DNA of 64,000 nucleotides, taken from assembly GCA_948474755.1 (NCBI GenBank), contig CAOLHI010001845.1, forward strand, positions 186,001 through 250,000, given 5' to 3'. A model generated the notes under the pieces. The model saw nothing but the letters and a program-made list of their open reading frames with translations, was not told where the DNA came from and made no database searches. The stretch comes from Ctenosaura bakeri (lineage: Eukaryota; Chordata; Lepidosauria; Squamata; Iguanidae). The stretch's first letter is position 1. Each line of letters begins with the position of its first letter. Shown here in pieces: positions 38,200 through 47,812 of the stretch. A program made the translations under genes and the position numbers.

Positions 38200-38360
38200 T
38201 TTGGAAACTATTTGCATTTGGGATTTATTCTCTAAAAAACCCAAACTCATGGTTTTTGCACATAAAACATTTTCTCACAAGAAACAGAAAATTTCCTGTT
38301 TTTATTTTGTTTTGTTTTTCTTATATAGAAAATTCTCTTTTCTGTGCAGAAAGCAAGCAA
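38200..38360. repeat. Second small cluster of TTTTCTGT-CAGAAA palindromes
   Basis: TTTTCTGTGCAGAAA (38338-38352) and AAACAGAAAATTTCCTGTTTTT-like text repeat the motif seen at 34500-34925. Confidence 0.5.
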
Positions 38361-38849
38361 TTTTGCTCAAAAAAATCCTGAACTACAAGAATTCTTATCA
38401 GTCCAGATTTCTTCTTGACTAATTTCTTCTTGTTTTTCAAAAGTTCAGAACACTTTTTAAATCAATTCTTGAAACATTTTTCAAAGTCAGTCCATCTCTT
38501 GTCATCCTTTCCATCTAACACCCCAGAATACAGAATTCTGAACTAGCTGAATTTTCTGAGTATCCACAAGAAAGGAAGCTTCACATAGAACCTGTTACAG
38601 TGGCCCAATCAAAATGTAATGAAAGTTGAATATAAACACTCTTGGCTTGGGTTGAATGAGGGCAATTTATTAATGTATGCCTAATTAACACAAAGCTGGA
38701 AGTGAACTTGACCTTGAATTTAAACTTGACCATGAACTTGAACTTATGACCTGAGAAGGGGGGTCAACAGCATGTGTAGGCTAAGGCAAGGGTCAGCTCC
38801 AGACCTCTTCCCTAGCCCACCTAGAGTGAGGTACTGGGCCCCAAAGCTG
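38361..38849. other. Unannotated sequence left of the Ngaro element
   Basis: Contains a short degenerate tandem of AACTTGACC-type units (about 38703-38752). This may be the 3' terminal region of the Ngaro element or host sequence; I cannot place the border. Confidence 0.4.
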
Positions 38850-39009
38850 AATTAAGACTTTGGCCAGCCTTTTCTGGAAGGCGAGCCCACAAACCGCAAC
38901 CCTCCCGGCTCATGCCTGGTAGGGGCAAGTCCCGGGCCCGCCTCAAGGATAGCATTTATCCTACACCAAAGGGTGCCATAGGTACTCACCAACCCTTAGA
39001 CCCCCCCTA

Positions 39010-39645
39010 TCAGCCACGGATAAGGGCAAGCGTCTGCTTAGTCCTTATCCCCCAAATCCCACTCAGGATAGCTTCAAGCCCCTGTTGCAAATCCCACAGA
39101 AAGATTTCATTGCCCTCTAATGACAAGTGTACCCCATCGGGTCTATACAGCTCAGGTTTATGAAAGACGATGTCCCAGTGAGGAATATAGTGACCCAAGC
39201 CCTGTCTCAGAGCATTGCAAATTTCCCTGTTCGCTCGCCTACGAGCAAACTCCAAGGGTCGAGGATCCCCTCCCACACCCCACACTCTTCTTTGAATCAT
39301 TGCAGACCAAGCAAAGCAGACGCCAGGCCAATTATTGAGAATAAGCCGCATATCCTGAATGGCCTATATGATCAAGGCCTTTCCTTTTAAAAGTCCAAGG
39401 TCATTACCACCCAGGTGAATGACCAGCACATCAGGCGGAGGCCCACGGCACTCCCCAAACAGCATAGGCAACAGGCCGTGCCAGTGAAGGCCTCTCTTGC
39501 CCAACCATTGGAGTGAGGCACGGTCACCCAATCCCAAATGGGGGTCAAAATGGCCATTACGAGCCTGCCACTCTACCCAAAAGATGAAACTGTGACCACA
39601 GATCAGCACTCGCCTCCTCCCAGCCAGAACAGGACAGTCTGAAAC
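39010..39645 (-). pseudogene. SGNH hydrolase domain of the Ngaro element
   Basis: The frame starts upstream of CPVLAGRRR and reads LICGHSFIFW (block I with the nucleophilic Ser), then VIHLGGNDLGLL (block III, GGND), then a TAG stop at 39364-39366. It continues in the same frame to YRPDGVHLSLEGNEIF (block V, catalytic Asp and His). All four SGNH blocks needed for an esterase/lipase fold can be seen, apart from the single stop. Hydrolase modules of this family are known from vertebrate Ngaro elements and some CR1 LINEs; their substrate is unknown. It follows the recombinase frame closely and is in another frame. The sequence TTTTTGGTTTCGTTTCAG directly before it resembles a splice acceptor. Confidence 0.8.
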
Positions 39646-39658
39646 GAAACCAAAAACA

Positions 39659-40570
39659 TTATAACAGGTGAATCAGCCTGACATAGTGCCAATACGCTGT
39701 GGACTTCCATCTCCCAATCCTCTGGATGTCATCAGCATTCATGCCCATCAAAGCTGCAGTGGAGGCCGCGCCTATGCGAAATGAATGTGTACCAAATTTA
39801 GTGCCTTGTAGGCCTAGAAAGGTCAAAGCCTTTTTTGTGATGGCCCAGAATTGGGTGAGCGGGGTTTCATCAGCATGACAAAACAGAGGCCCCGAATGTG
39901 CCCCCCGGCTGGCTATATAAGCTCTCAGCGCCCTGACAGGGCATAAAGTGGCATCAGAACATTCCTGCAATGTAACCAGAGTGCCCCGCCTGGCCTGATC
40001 AGTTTTTGATCCCCTTATGCGAAGGCATAAATGCCGCTCACCCCAGGTCAGGTCCTGAAACTCTAGGGCCCTGCCAGACCTGTCTCTCTTGCTCTGAACA
40101 ACCAACTCACTTACCCTCAATGCGCCAAAAAATGCAGTGAGAGCCGCTAAGTAAAACAAAAGAGCCTCGTATGCAGAAGAGCACAAGACTTCCCATGTGT
40201 CACCCAAACCCTTCAGAATGCCAGGCGAAAGTGGTTGCCTGTCATCTTAGGCTGTCCCTTTCTGCCTAACCCACCCTTTGATAAATTTGCGTATCCTAAA
40301 ATTGCTGGTGGGATCATGGAAGCCTCGTGCCTTGGACCAAAAGGCCAAGGCGGACATGCGGGACCTAATGGATTGAGGGGAGAGGCCTGCTTCCTTAAGG
40401 GACAAGCAAAACTGCAAAATGTGGTCCACTGGGAGTGGCCATGAATCCTGTAACCCTTTAGATTTTCGAAAGCTAGTGAAATCCCTAATGTCCTTATTGT
40501 AGCTCTTTCTGGTGCTGGGTGCAATTGACATACCGATGATCTGTGCTACCTCACCCCGCCAAGCTTCCAC
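39659..40570 (-). pseudogene. Ngaro tyrosine recombinase
   Basis: The first 107 codons (40570 down to 40250) form an N-terminal core-binding domain (IAPSTRKSYNKDI, then SPQSIRSRMSALAFW). A TAA at 40247-40249 breaks the frame. The catalytic domain resumes in the same frame and contains Arg I in FGALRVSEL, the beta-hairpin Lys in RGSKTDQARRG, the HSFR box (His and Arg II), the Trp of GRWKS and the nucleophilic Tyr in WHYVR. All catalytic residues are present, so only the single stop disables it. The protein would join the circular cDNA to the chromosome. The frame overlaps the end of RNase H by 25 bp. Length and gene order exclude a bacterial or phage integrase. Confidence 0.9.
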
Positions 40571-42102
40571 AGATCGAAGGGCATCGGTTCTAGGAGGACA
40601 GCAGCATCTGGTGCCAGCTCTCTGAAACGTTCCTTCTGCATACGAGAGAGAGAATCAGCCAAGGAATTATCCACACCAGCAATGTGTACAGCTGTGAAGA
40701 CTATGTTAAAATAAAGACATTGAAGTGTGAAAGCCCTCACCAGGTGCATGATGCGCAGTGACCTAGAAGAAAGAGAATTAATCACTCTGACTGTAGACAA
40801 GTTGTCACACCAAAAATGGACTGAGGAATTTGCAAACTCATGTGCCCAGATGTGAACCGCCACTAATATTGGAAAAAACTCCAAAAATGTAAGGTCAGCT
40901 GTGAGGCCTGCCTCTGCTCAACTCTCTGGCCATTTCTGTGCAAACCACCTGCCTCTGAAAAAGACATCAAAACCAATGGATCCTGCTGCATCAGATGATA
41001 TTTTCAATGCATCCCTGACCTTGATTTCATCCCGCCAAAAAGAGACACCATTGAAGTCAGTCAGGAACACCTGCCACACTCCTAAATCCAATTTAATCCG
41101 TCTGGTGATCCTAATTCTGTAATGCAGTTTGGTGATGCCCTTCATGGCGTCACATAGGCACCGAAGGAATGCCCTGCCAGGTGCCACTACGTGGCAGGCA
41201 AAGTTCAGGTGCCCCACAAGCTCCTGAAATTCCTTAAGAGTAGCCTTGCGCCTACCCATGAAGGAAGCCACCCTTGACCTGAGATCCTCAACCTTAGCTG
41301 GCGGTAGTTTACAAGCTTGGTTGACTGTATCCAATTCAATGCCCAGAAATGTAAGCTGCTGTGTGGGGCCCTCAGTTTTCTCCTGTGCCAAGGGCACGCC
41401 TAACTCCCCCATAAGAGATGTGAATTCTGCCAGGAGCAATGCACACTGCCCAGAACCACAGCTTTCTATGAATAAGAAATCATCCAAATAATGCACAATG
41501 CCCTTAAGGCCTGATTTAATTTTGATGGCCCATTCTAAAAAAGTACTGAATGTCTCGAAGGCAGAGCAAGACACAGAACATCCCATAAGGAGGGAGCGAT
41601 CAACATAGAACTTGCCCTCAAAGGCGAATCCCAAAAGTTCAAAGTCAGATGGGTGAATGGGCAGCAGGCGGAAGGCAGACTTGATATCAGATTTGGCCAG
41701 CTCGGCCCCCACACCATGCGTGCGCACTGCCCGTACACCTGCATCAAATGAAGTATACCTAACTGAACACAACTCAGCCGGAATGGCATCATTAACGGAT
41801 TCGCCCCTGGGATAAGACAAATGGTGAATTAACCTGAATTCACCTGGAGCCTTCTTAGGCACAACTCCTAGTGGGGAAATTCTAACATTGGGAGTGGGAG
41901 GCTGGTCAAATGGGCCTAACACCCTGCCTTCAGCCACCTCCTTTCTAATTTTCTCCCTTACTACATGCTTTTTGCCTATTACTGATTTAAGGTTACTGGC
42001 CATAAAAAACCGCCGAGGTCGCACACTTGGGATCCTGAACCCCCAAGTAAATCCCTCCCCAGATATAGAGCTGCAGCCCGGTCCAGGTAAAAGCGGAGCC
42101 AA
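40546..42102 (-). pseudogene. Ngaro reverse transcriptase and RNase H
   Basis: The first 394 codons form an open reverse transcriptase: motif A KSDIKSAF (Asp near residue 139), motif B LLMGCSVS (near 174), motif C YLDD (205-208) and motif E FLGIELD (253-258). RNase H begins at ISSDAAG (Asp near 371). A TGA at 40918-40920 falls inside it, after which the same frame continues with EFFPILVAVHIW (Glu), FWCDNLSTV (Asp) and NSLADSLSRM (Asp). It would copy element RNA into DNA and remove the RNA strand. Upstream it is separated from the gag zinc-finger frame by a TAA at 42121-42123, in the same frame. Apart from the TGA, the polymerase looks intact. Confidence 0.92.
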
Positions 42103-42610
42103 GCCAGCAGCCTCTCCACATTAATTGGACTGGGTCCCTTTGTGAAGTGGTGGCTGATTTCCTGGCCCCCGCTTACCACCTCCATCCCTGAGGCTTGTCC
42201 CTCCCCCTCTCCCCTTGCTGCAGTTGCGAATGGAGTGAGGGCCCCAGCAGATCCCACATAGGTGCTTGTATTTGCAAGGGTGACGGGCACAAAACCCTTG
42301 CATCCCAAATTCCCAACAGAGCTGTGTTTGCTGCTGCTCCTGTGAGCCCTGAGTGCGGGGAGGCCCCTGGACTTATTGAACTGCACCAGATGACCAGATT
42401 GGGACCTTTCTCCGAAAATGGGGCAAGTCGGGATCAATGTCTGCATCCACAATTCAAGGTGGATGCAGTCCCATCGCAGGCTTGGCTGCTTTGCTGCCCT
42501 CATCCTAAACTTCTCATCATAGTGCAGCCAACCATTCCCAGCAAAATCTGCATGAGCCCTGAAAATCGTGTTCAAATATACCACCAAGGAGTGAGCTCTT
42601 GATGGCTGGG

Positions 42611-43485
42611 TGTCGGGGGGCCCGGCGTGGCCGAGCCCGCCGGCATCTCTGAGGCCGCTTCAGATGCGGTCTCTGGGGTGGAGGAGGACCCAGACGACTC
42701 CCTGGATGCCGCGGAGGCTGCCGCCGCTGAGGGGGAGCGCCCGGACGCCGCGGAGGCCACCGCCACTGAGGTGGAGTGCCCGGACTCTGTGGAGGCTGCC
42801 GCCACTGAGGGAGAGCCCCCGGATGCCGCAGAGGCCACTGCCGACACCAGCAGACCCGCTGGCAGCTCGGAATGCATCCCGGTCCCCTCACCGGCGGGCG
42901 AGGTGGGCGCGAGCTTGCCAGGGTGGGCGGGTCCCGGGCTCGATCCTGGGGCACCGCCCACCCACGGCTCCAACCCAAAGGAGGCTGCTGCCCCTCCTCC
43001 CACATTCCAGCAGCAGCGGCGAAGCAAGGAGGCTGCCCGCCGGTCCGTCCCGGTGTTTGCTGGAACGGTGGCCGTAGACTGAGGGCTCCCAGCTGGCTGA
43101 CAGCTCCCAGATGTGAGCCCGGCAGAGGATTCGCAGCTGCGAGCCTGCTTCTGGATTGGCTGCCGCCGGCTCTGGGACCTATTTAAGGCAGGCGTTGGGC
43201 AGGGGAAGGCACGGAGCAACAACCGTTGGCCCTCTGTGTGCCTCCCGCCCGCGTCTGGTTCCAGCCCTGCCTGCCTGTGACAGCGTCCAGAGTTCCAGCC
43301 AGCCAAGACCCCTGCCAGCATCCCGGGTGAAGTAACCCTTCTTTGTTTTCCGTTAAAGCCTGCTCTTTAGGGCAGAACCTGAGTTAAGGACTGTTTGTGT
43401 TATCCTTTGACTACTGGCTGAAATAAACGCGGGCAGACCCCAGTCGCTTGACCCGCGCCTGCTTGACCCCAGCCCGCCGCTGACA
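42611..43485 (+). mobile_element. GC-rich solo LTR, copy 1, inside Ngaro gag
   Basis: The segment starts TGTCGGGG and ends CCGCTGACA and is flanked by a perfect 5-bp duplication CTGGG (42606-42610, 43486-43490). U3 contains an open frame (42612-43082), then an ATTGG box (43155-43159) and a TATA-like TATTTAA (43180-43186). AATAAA (43422-43427) lies 3' of the presumed start. TG...CA ends and a 5-bp duplication fit a Ty3/Gypsy-type LTR. The same family occurs at 50974 and 58079. It is younger than the Ngaro copy it splits. Confidence 0.92.
42612..43082 (+). pseudogene. U3-encoded open frame, copy 1
   Basis: The frame is open from LTR base 2 (Val codon) for 156 codons to TGA. It is Ala/Glu/Pro-rich with degenerate repeats of the EAAxATAxEGExPDA kind, then AGPGLDPGAPPTHG, then PPTFQQQRRSKEAARRS. 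After that point it differs from copies 2 and 3: a small insertion changes frame, so the basic tail is lost and the frame ends ..VPVFAGTVAVD. No ATG is shared with the other copies, so the frame probably entered from the internal region of the complete element. The function is unknown. Confidence 0.6.
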
Positions 43486-44639
43486 CTGGGCCTTAACTAT
43501 CACATCCATGTAAATGAGATACCCTATAAACCAATTAGTCCAGTTCTTGTCAATCCTGCGTCTTTTCAACTTTTCCTTCTCATTCGCATCCAAATCCTCC
43601 TTCTCTTTCTTATCAAGATCTCGATACAAAAGGGAGAATAAGTCCACGTATTCTCCCTTCAGTATCTTTTCAATAGTAACTGAGGTCAGGTGCTCATCCA
43701 ATACCCCTGACTGTACCTCTGCCCTCCCCTCAAGGCCTGGATCCTTGCTTGCCTCCTGTGATACCAGAGCCCCACCCTGAGTGGATCCAGAGACATCCTG
43801 GGAGTGCAATGTCGCCCCTGATGGCAGCTGAGAAGGTAACATTTGCTTCCCAGGGGGAGAAGGTGAAGAAGAAGATGATAGCTCTGGGAAACCTGCTGGC
43901 GGGGCCCATATCACATTCCTTGGTGGTGTAATGAAGCTCCAGGGCCAAGCTATGGACGCAGTACCTTCCTCATGACCAATAGACTCACCCGTTGCTGCTC
44001 CTGCTGCTTCCGACTCTCCCGATGGCCCGGCCTCCCAACTGACATGTTGTGATGAGGATGCTTGTTCCCACCTCTCTGAAGGCGATTCGCTTCGCTTCTC
44101 ACCCAAGCTGTCCTTCTCAATGGTGTCTAGCTGTGCCAAGATCTGGTTAATAACACTTACTGGAATGGAGACCCTCTGCTCCTCCCTTCCTCTGTTCTGC
44201 CCCACCGGCTGCCGGCCACTCTCAATGGCAGGAAGCTTAGCAAAAATGGCTGCCGCCACATTTGCTCCCCATCCTCATCCGAAGATGAGGTCCCTGACCT
44301 TGGGGGAGTAAAGGCCTTGGCTGGTGTGGCTCTTTTGGCTGGCGTGGCCCCCTTGGCTGGCGTGGCCCCCTTGGGGGGCTGCTTACCCTTAGATGCCGAT
44401 GAAGCTCGTTTGGAAGCCATCAGCTCCACTGGCAAACAGGTCAAACTTCCAGCCAAAACCCCAAAGAGAGAGTGAATTACGCTGTCCCAGCTCCAATTGA
44501 GAATCCAGCCACCACACAATGAATCCAGGCGCAACCCCGCTATGGATCAGCAAAGTAAAAACCCACCCCCTCAGCCTGAGTAGCACACCAATTTACGCCC
44601 CCAACTCACCAGGAGGTAATCATGCCACTGAGAGGATCC

Positions 44640-45030
44640 TAAACACACTCTCAACCCAATCAGCAAAACTGGTCACACTCTCTCAGCTTCAAGGCCAGGA
44701 AGCATGCAACTGAGTTAGTTCTTTCACACTCTCTCAGCCCAGCAATGAAACCTGGAACCTGGGATGCCCCCTTTCTACTCAAATACAATAGATCCTAACA
44801 CTCTCTTAGCAAAACAAAACATAACAAACAAACACACAAATAAGCAAAATGATCACACTCTCTCAGCCAGTAAAGCAAACTGGCCCAGATGCAATGGAGC
44901 CCCGCCAAAGAGCACCCCCCTCTTAAGAGAGGTGCAAAAGAGAGAGAAAAAGAGAAGGGGTAGAAAGGAGAAGGAAGGGGAAAAGGCACACTCTCTCAGC
45001 CCACAAAAGTAACCAGTATACTCTCTTGAA
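44640..45030 (-). repeat. Repeated leader motif of the Ngaro element
   Basis: Read on the plus strand, TCACACTCTCTCAGC recurs at 44673-44687, 44724-44738 and 44853-44867, with variants at 44644 (CACACTCTCAACC), 44796 (AACACTCTCTTAGC), 44986-45000 (GCACACTCTCTCAGC) and 45019 (TACTCTCTTG). On the coding (minus) strand this is GCTGAGAGAGTGTGA, lying upstream of gag. Spacing is irregular at roughly 30-130 bp, so it is a dispersed motif, not a simple satellite. Confidence 0.8.
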
Positions 45031-45474
45031 ACCCCGGGGTATCTGAAGAGAGGGGGGAGGAGCAGGAATAGAAGGGAGAAGGAGGTATTGGGGGGACGGG
45101 GAGAGCCACAACAACTGCCCTCCCAAATAGACTCCCAAACGCCTAAGAGCCTCCCCAAAGGGCTGCTTCCCCCACCTAGCCCAGTGATCTTTTCTGATGC
45201 AACCCCCTCCCCTGACCAGGATCCACCCAGGGAGAGGGGAAGCTGTGAGGAAGAGGCGGGGGGGGGAGAAAAAAAAAATCTAGGAAAAAATGAGAAAATA
45301 AGAAGAGGAAAAGGAGAGGGGGGAACAAGATCCTGAACCTGAGCAGCCGCGGTTGCGACTGCAGCTGCCTCCCTCTGATGCTGCAAACAATAGCCCTGCC
45401 GGCCAGCCACGTAGCAAGGTGAAACCAGCAGCAGCACCTTCCACTGGCCTCGTCAGCAACCAAAAGGCTGGGCA

Positions 45475-45517
45475 GGGGGCGGAGCAGCCCTAAAAGGGGT
45501 CTGCAGACTCCGCCCCC
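45475..45517. other. GC-rich inverted repeat near the Ngaro 5' end
   Basis: GGGGGCGGAG (45475-45484) and CTCCGCCCCC (45508-45517) are perfect 10-bp inverted repeats separated by 23 bp. They look like GC-box (Sp1-type) sites in both orientations and could belong to the element's promoter. Confidence 0.6.
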
Positions 45518-45651
45518 TCCCACTCCTACCATGTGACCCTGTCGCACAGTAAATGTGTCGTCTCTCCTCATGGGAGGGCAGCAAAGGTGTCCCCACCACC
45601 ACGTGGTTACGCGGGCAAGGGGGAGACAAATTACCTGGCTAAATATCCTAA

Positions 45652-45862
45652 GGACACCAGAGCTCATCTGGTCTTGGAAGCTGAGCAGGGTTAACTCTGG
45701 TTAGCACTTGAATGGGACTACCAATGAATACCAGATGCTGTAGAGGAAGGAACTGGCAAAGCCACCTCTGAGTATTCCTTGCCTAAGAAAACCCTATGAA
45801 ATTCTTGGAGTTTCCATAAGTCAACAGGCGACTTGAAATCACACACACACACACACATACGG
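45652..45862 (+). mobile_element. 5S-rRNA-headed SINE
   Basis: The head CATCTGGTCTTGGAAGCTGAGCAGGGTT..TAGCACTTGAATGGGA..GAATACCAGATGCTGTAG is followed by the shared body (GGCAAAGCCACCTCTGAGTATTCCTTGCC) and tail (CCATAAGTCAACAGGCGACTTGAAATCACA) ending in CA repeats. It abuts the right side of the Ngaro element. Confidence 0.9.
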
Positions 45863-46914
45863 TTACATTGATCATGCAAATACAACAACAATGTTAGCTT
45901 TCCAACTCTGAATCTTCTTCCTCAAGAACAGTGGAAACCAATTCACAGGCTGAAGCTCTAATCTATAGTGTCCATTAGCTACTGACCAGGACAGGAGCAC
46001 CTCAGCCTTTTCTTCATTAACCTACAATTTGTTCTCTTCTATACAGTCTTCCATTTCAGACTTTTGTAATCTCTAAAATAAGAGAGAAAAGAGACAAGAA
46101 TGCATTGTCATCATCCAGCTGATGACACTGAACTGCCAGTTCATGGGTACTCTATTCTTTTGTGTTTCACGCTGATGGTAACCAGCACAGGGAACAGATC
46201 AAAGCTTGCAGGACACCACAGGGCCCCAGTGTTGAGCAGGAAGGTCTAGGACTATCTTAATATAGTGCTAGTCCTTACCTCAGAATTGTGACCTGGATAC
46301 TGAGAGCTATAGTTTCAAGAAAAATAATTTTTTAAAGCTCTAGTATTTTCTGTTCTAAACAACAGAGTCTCTAAAAAGCCTAAAACAGGATTTTTACCTT
46401 ACAGAAATGGAGCCAACCTGTTCTCTGAAGTAATTGATGATCTTCAATATTTCTATATTCTATGGCAGTCCTAGCCCTACTTCTTAGGAACCTTTTTTTT
46501 AAAAAAGAGAATAGATGCCAGCAAAGACATACTGCATGCAAAAGACGTGTCCTACCACTGAGCTGTCACTCTCCCCAAATTCAACACATCATTCTGCCAT
46601 TAACACAGTTTTAAAAAATGTTTAATCCATCCACACACACACACACCATAAACTCCAATCTAAATATTTCCAGTCACTAGATTTACATAATATTCCACAT
46701 TGGAGTCTGTTTTCTTCTCCTTCTGATATGCAAATAAAAGGTTAATTAATCCTTGCCAGTAAGACAAGAGTGTGACCTTTGGGATGATTTCTGCTCTTCT
46801 GATGAATCCTGCTCTGTATCTTAGCAGAGAAATAATTCAAATGAATAGCCTAACCATCTCTCCTCCGCAGCAGTATTTGGGGGAAAAATACACCTTATTG
46901 GAATTTTAAGAGAG
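45863..46914. other. Possible LINE-derived text, then unannotated
   Basis: About 46100-46250 (CATCATCCAGCTGATGACAC, then GGGAACAGATCAAAGCTTGCAGGACACC) resembles a diverged 3' region of L2/CR1-type LINEs. I cannot confirm it. The remainder shows no gene. Confidence 0.35.
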
Positions 46915-47103
46915 CCAAGATGGTGTCGTGATTTGAGTGGTGAAGTAGGGCTCTGGGAGACCAGGATTCAAAGCCTGCTCAGGTGGGGAAGTGATCTTGG
47001 GCAAATCACAGCCTCAAGGGAGGACAATAGCAAACCAGCTCTGAATAAACCTTGTTACAGGATCACTATAAGATGGAATTGGCTTAAAGGCACATAACAA
47101 CAT
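46915..47103 (+). mobile_element. tRNA-headed SINE
   Basis: The head (GGTGTCGTGATTTGAGTGGTGAAGTAGGGCTCTGGGAGACC, B box AGGATTCAAAGCC) leads to GGGCAAATCACAGCCTCA, the body AGCAAACCAGCTCTGAATAAACCTTG and the tail ACTATAAGATGGAATTGGCTTAAAGGCACATAACAACAT. Body and tail align with the 5S-headed SINEs. Confidence 0.88.
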
Positions 47104-47669
47104 ATTTACCGTAGTTTTGTGTCCACTCCCAACCTACTCCACCCTGCACTATGACTTGTTTACTGCCCCTTTAGTCACTGTGCATGGAATATCCTCTTCC
47201 TGTAAGGATAGGGCTGTGCCACAAAGGGTCTCCAGACTCTCAAACAAACTGTTTGAACTTTGCTTCCTGACAGAGGGCGAAACTACATGTGTTGTTATAT
47301 GTATTAAAATAACTGCTTGGCAGGAAGGGAATAATCAGAACTGGGACTGTAGTGGGACAGATCAAGGCCTAGTCTATTCCTTTACACCTTGGTCATGTCA
47401 ATACCACTTGGTCCTAAGTGCTATTTCCTTCCTGATGCAAATAGCAGTTTGAGAGTAAATGTTCATAAGTATTCCAGTGCACCACTGAGAAAAAGATTAA
47501 AGTCCCTTCCCTTGCCTACCACAGTCATAATTCTCATCCCTTCTATGACACCTATTTACTGTTAAAAACATATTCAATACAATGGCAATTTCATGCCCGT
47601 CTGTTATGAAGCAAGTTTAATTCTGTACCATAAGTTTTATTTGCAGGTAAACATGTAACAATAGCCTTT

Positions 47670-47812
47670 TGCCTTTCTGCAAAGTGATACCCTCCAGATG
47701 TTGCTAGTTTACAACTCCCATCACCCCTTAGCATTGGCCATGTTGAGTGGTACTACTGTGAGTTGTAGTTCAAAATACCTGTAAATTGCCAAGTTCGGGA
47801 AGACTGGAGAGC
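47670..47812. mobile_element. hAT-type palindromic MITE, diverged
   Basis: CCCTCCAGATGTTGCTAGTTTACAACTCCCATCACCCC and the partner arm GTGAGTTGTAGTTCAAAATACCTG form the same palindrome as 27241-27381. The outer borders are approximate. Confidence 0.65.

Larger units (their letters stand above)
42121..44420 (-). pseudogene. Ngaro gag-like gene, frameshifted and interrupted
   Basis: A probable start (MASKRASSASKGK, ATG at 44420) opens a Lys/Ala/Pro-rich N terminus with three to four ATPAK repeats. A frameshift near 44250-44270 moves to the main frame, which holds SVINQILAQLDTIEK and an acidic/basic KEKEDLDANEKEKLKRRR segment. At 43485 the frame is cut by a solo LTR and resumes in register at 42610 when the 880 bp of LTR plus duplication are discounted. 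A second frameshift near 42350 leads to a cysteine-rich end: C-x8-C-x4-C-x3-H, then CGICWGPHSIRNC (C-x2-C-x3-H-x4-C), as in Ngaro/DIRS Gag. The product would package element RNA. Confidence 0.75.
38850..45640 (-). mobile_element. Ngaro-type tyrosine-recombinase retrotransposon, nearly complete
   Basis: On the minus strand the order is leader, gag with zinc finger, reverse transcriptase, RNase H, tyrosine recombinase, SGNH hydrolase. A recombinase in place of a DDE integrase, the absence of the DIRS1-type methyltransferase and the presence of an SGNH hydrolase point to Ngaro in the DIRS order. Such elements insert through a circular DNA intermediate without target duplication, so both outer borders are approximate. 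I could not find the expected split direct repeats by eye. Breaks seen: two gag frameshifts, a TGA in RNase H, a TAA in the recombinase, a TAG in the hydrolase and an 880-bp LTR insertion with its duplication. The few lesions suggest a fairly recent copy, but it is not intact. Confidence 0.85.

Noticed and set aside
39659..40570. Phage or bacterial integrase, suggesting contamination or horizontal transfer
   Set aside because: It is preceded by a YLDD reverse transcriptase and RNase H and followed by an SGNH hydrolase on the same strand, the layout of an Ngaro element. Vertebrate SINEs flank it.
42517..43321. Long minus-strand frames (162 and 249 codons) across the GC-rich LTR
   Set aside because: They run antisense to the frame shared by all three LTR copies, cross the LTR border and lack conservation between copies. 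GC-rich sequence gives few stops in any frame.
44853..45667. Pro/Leu/Ser-rich minus-strand frames upstream of gag
   Set aside because: They lie in the Ngaro leader, cross purine/pyrimidine-rich low-complexity sequence and show no domain.
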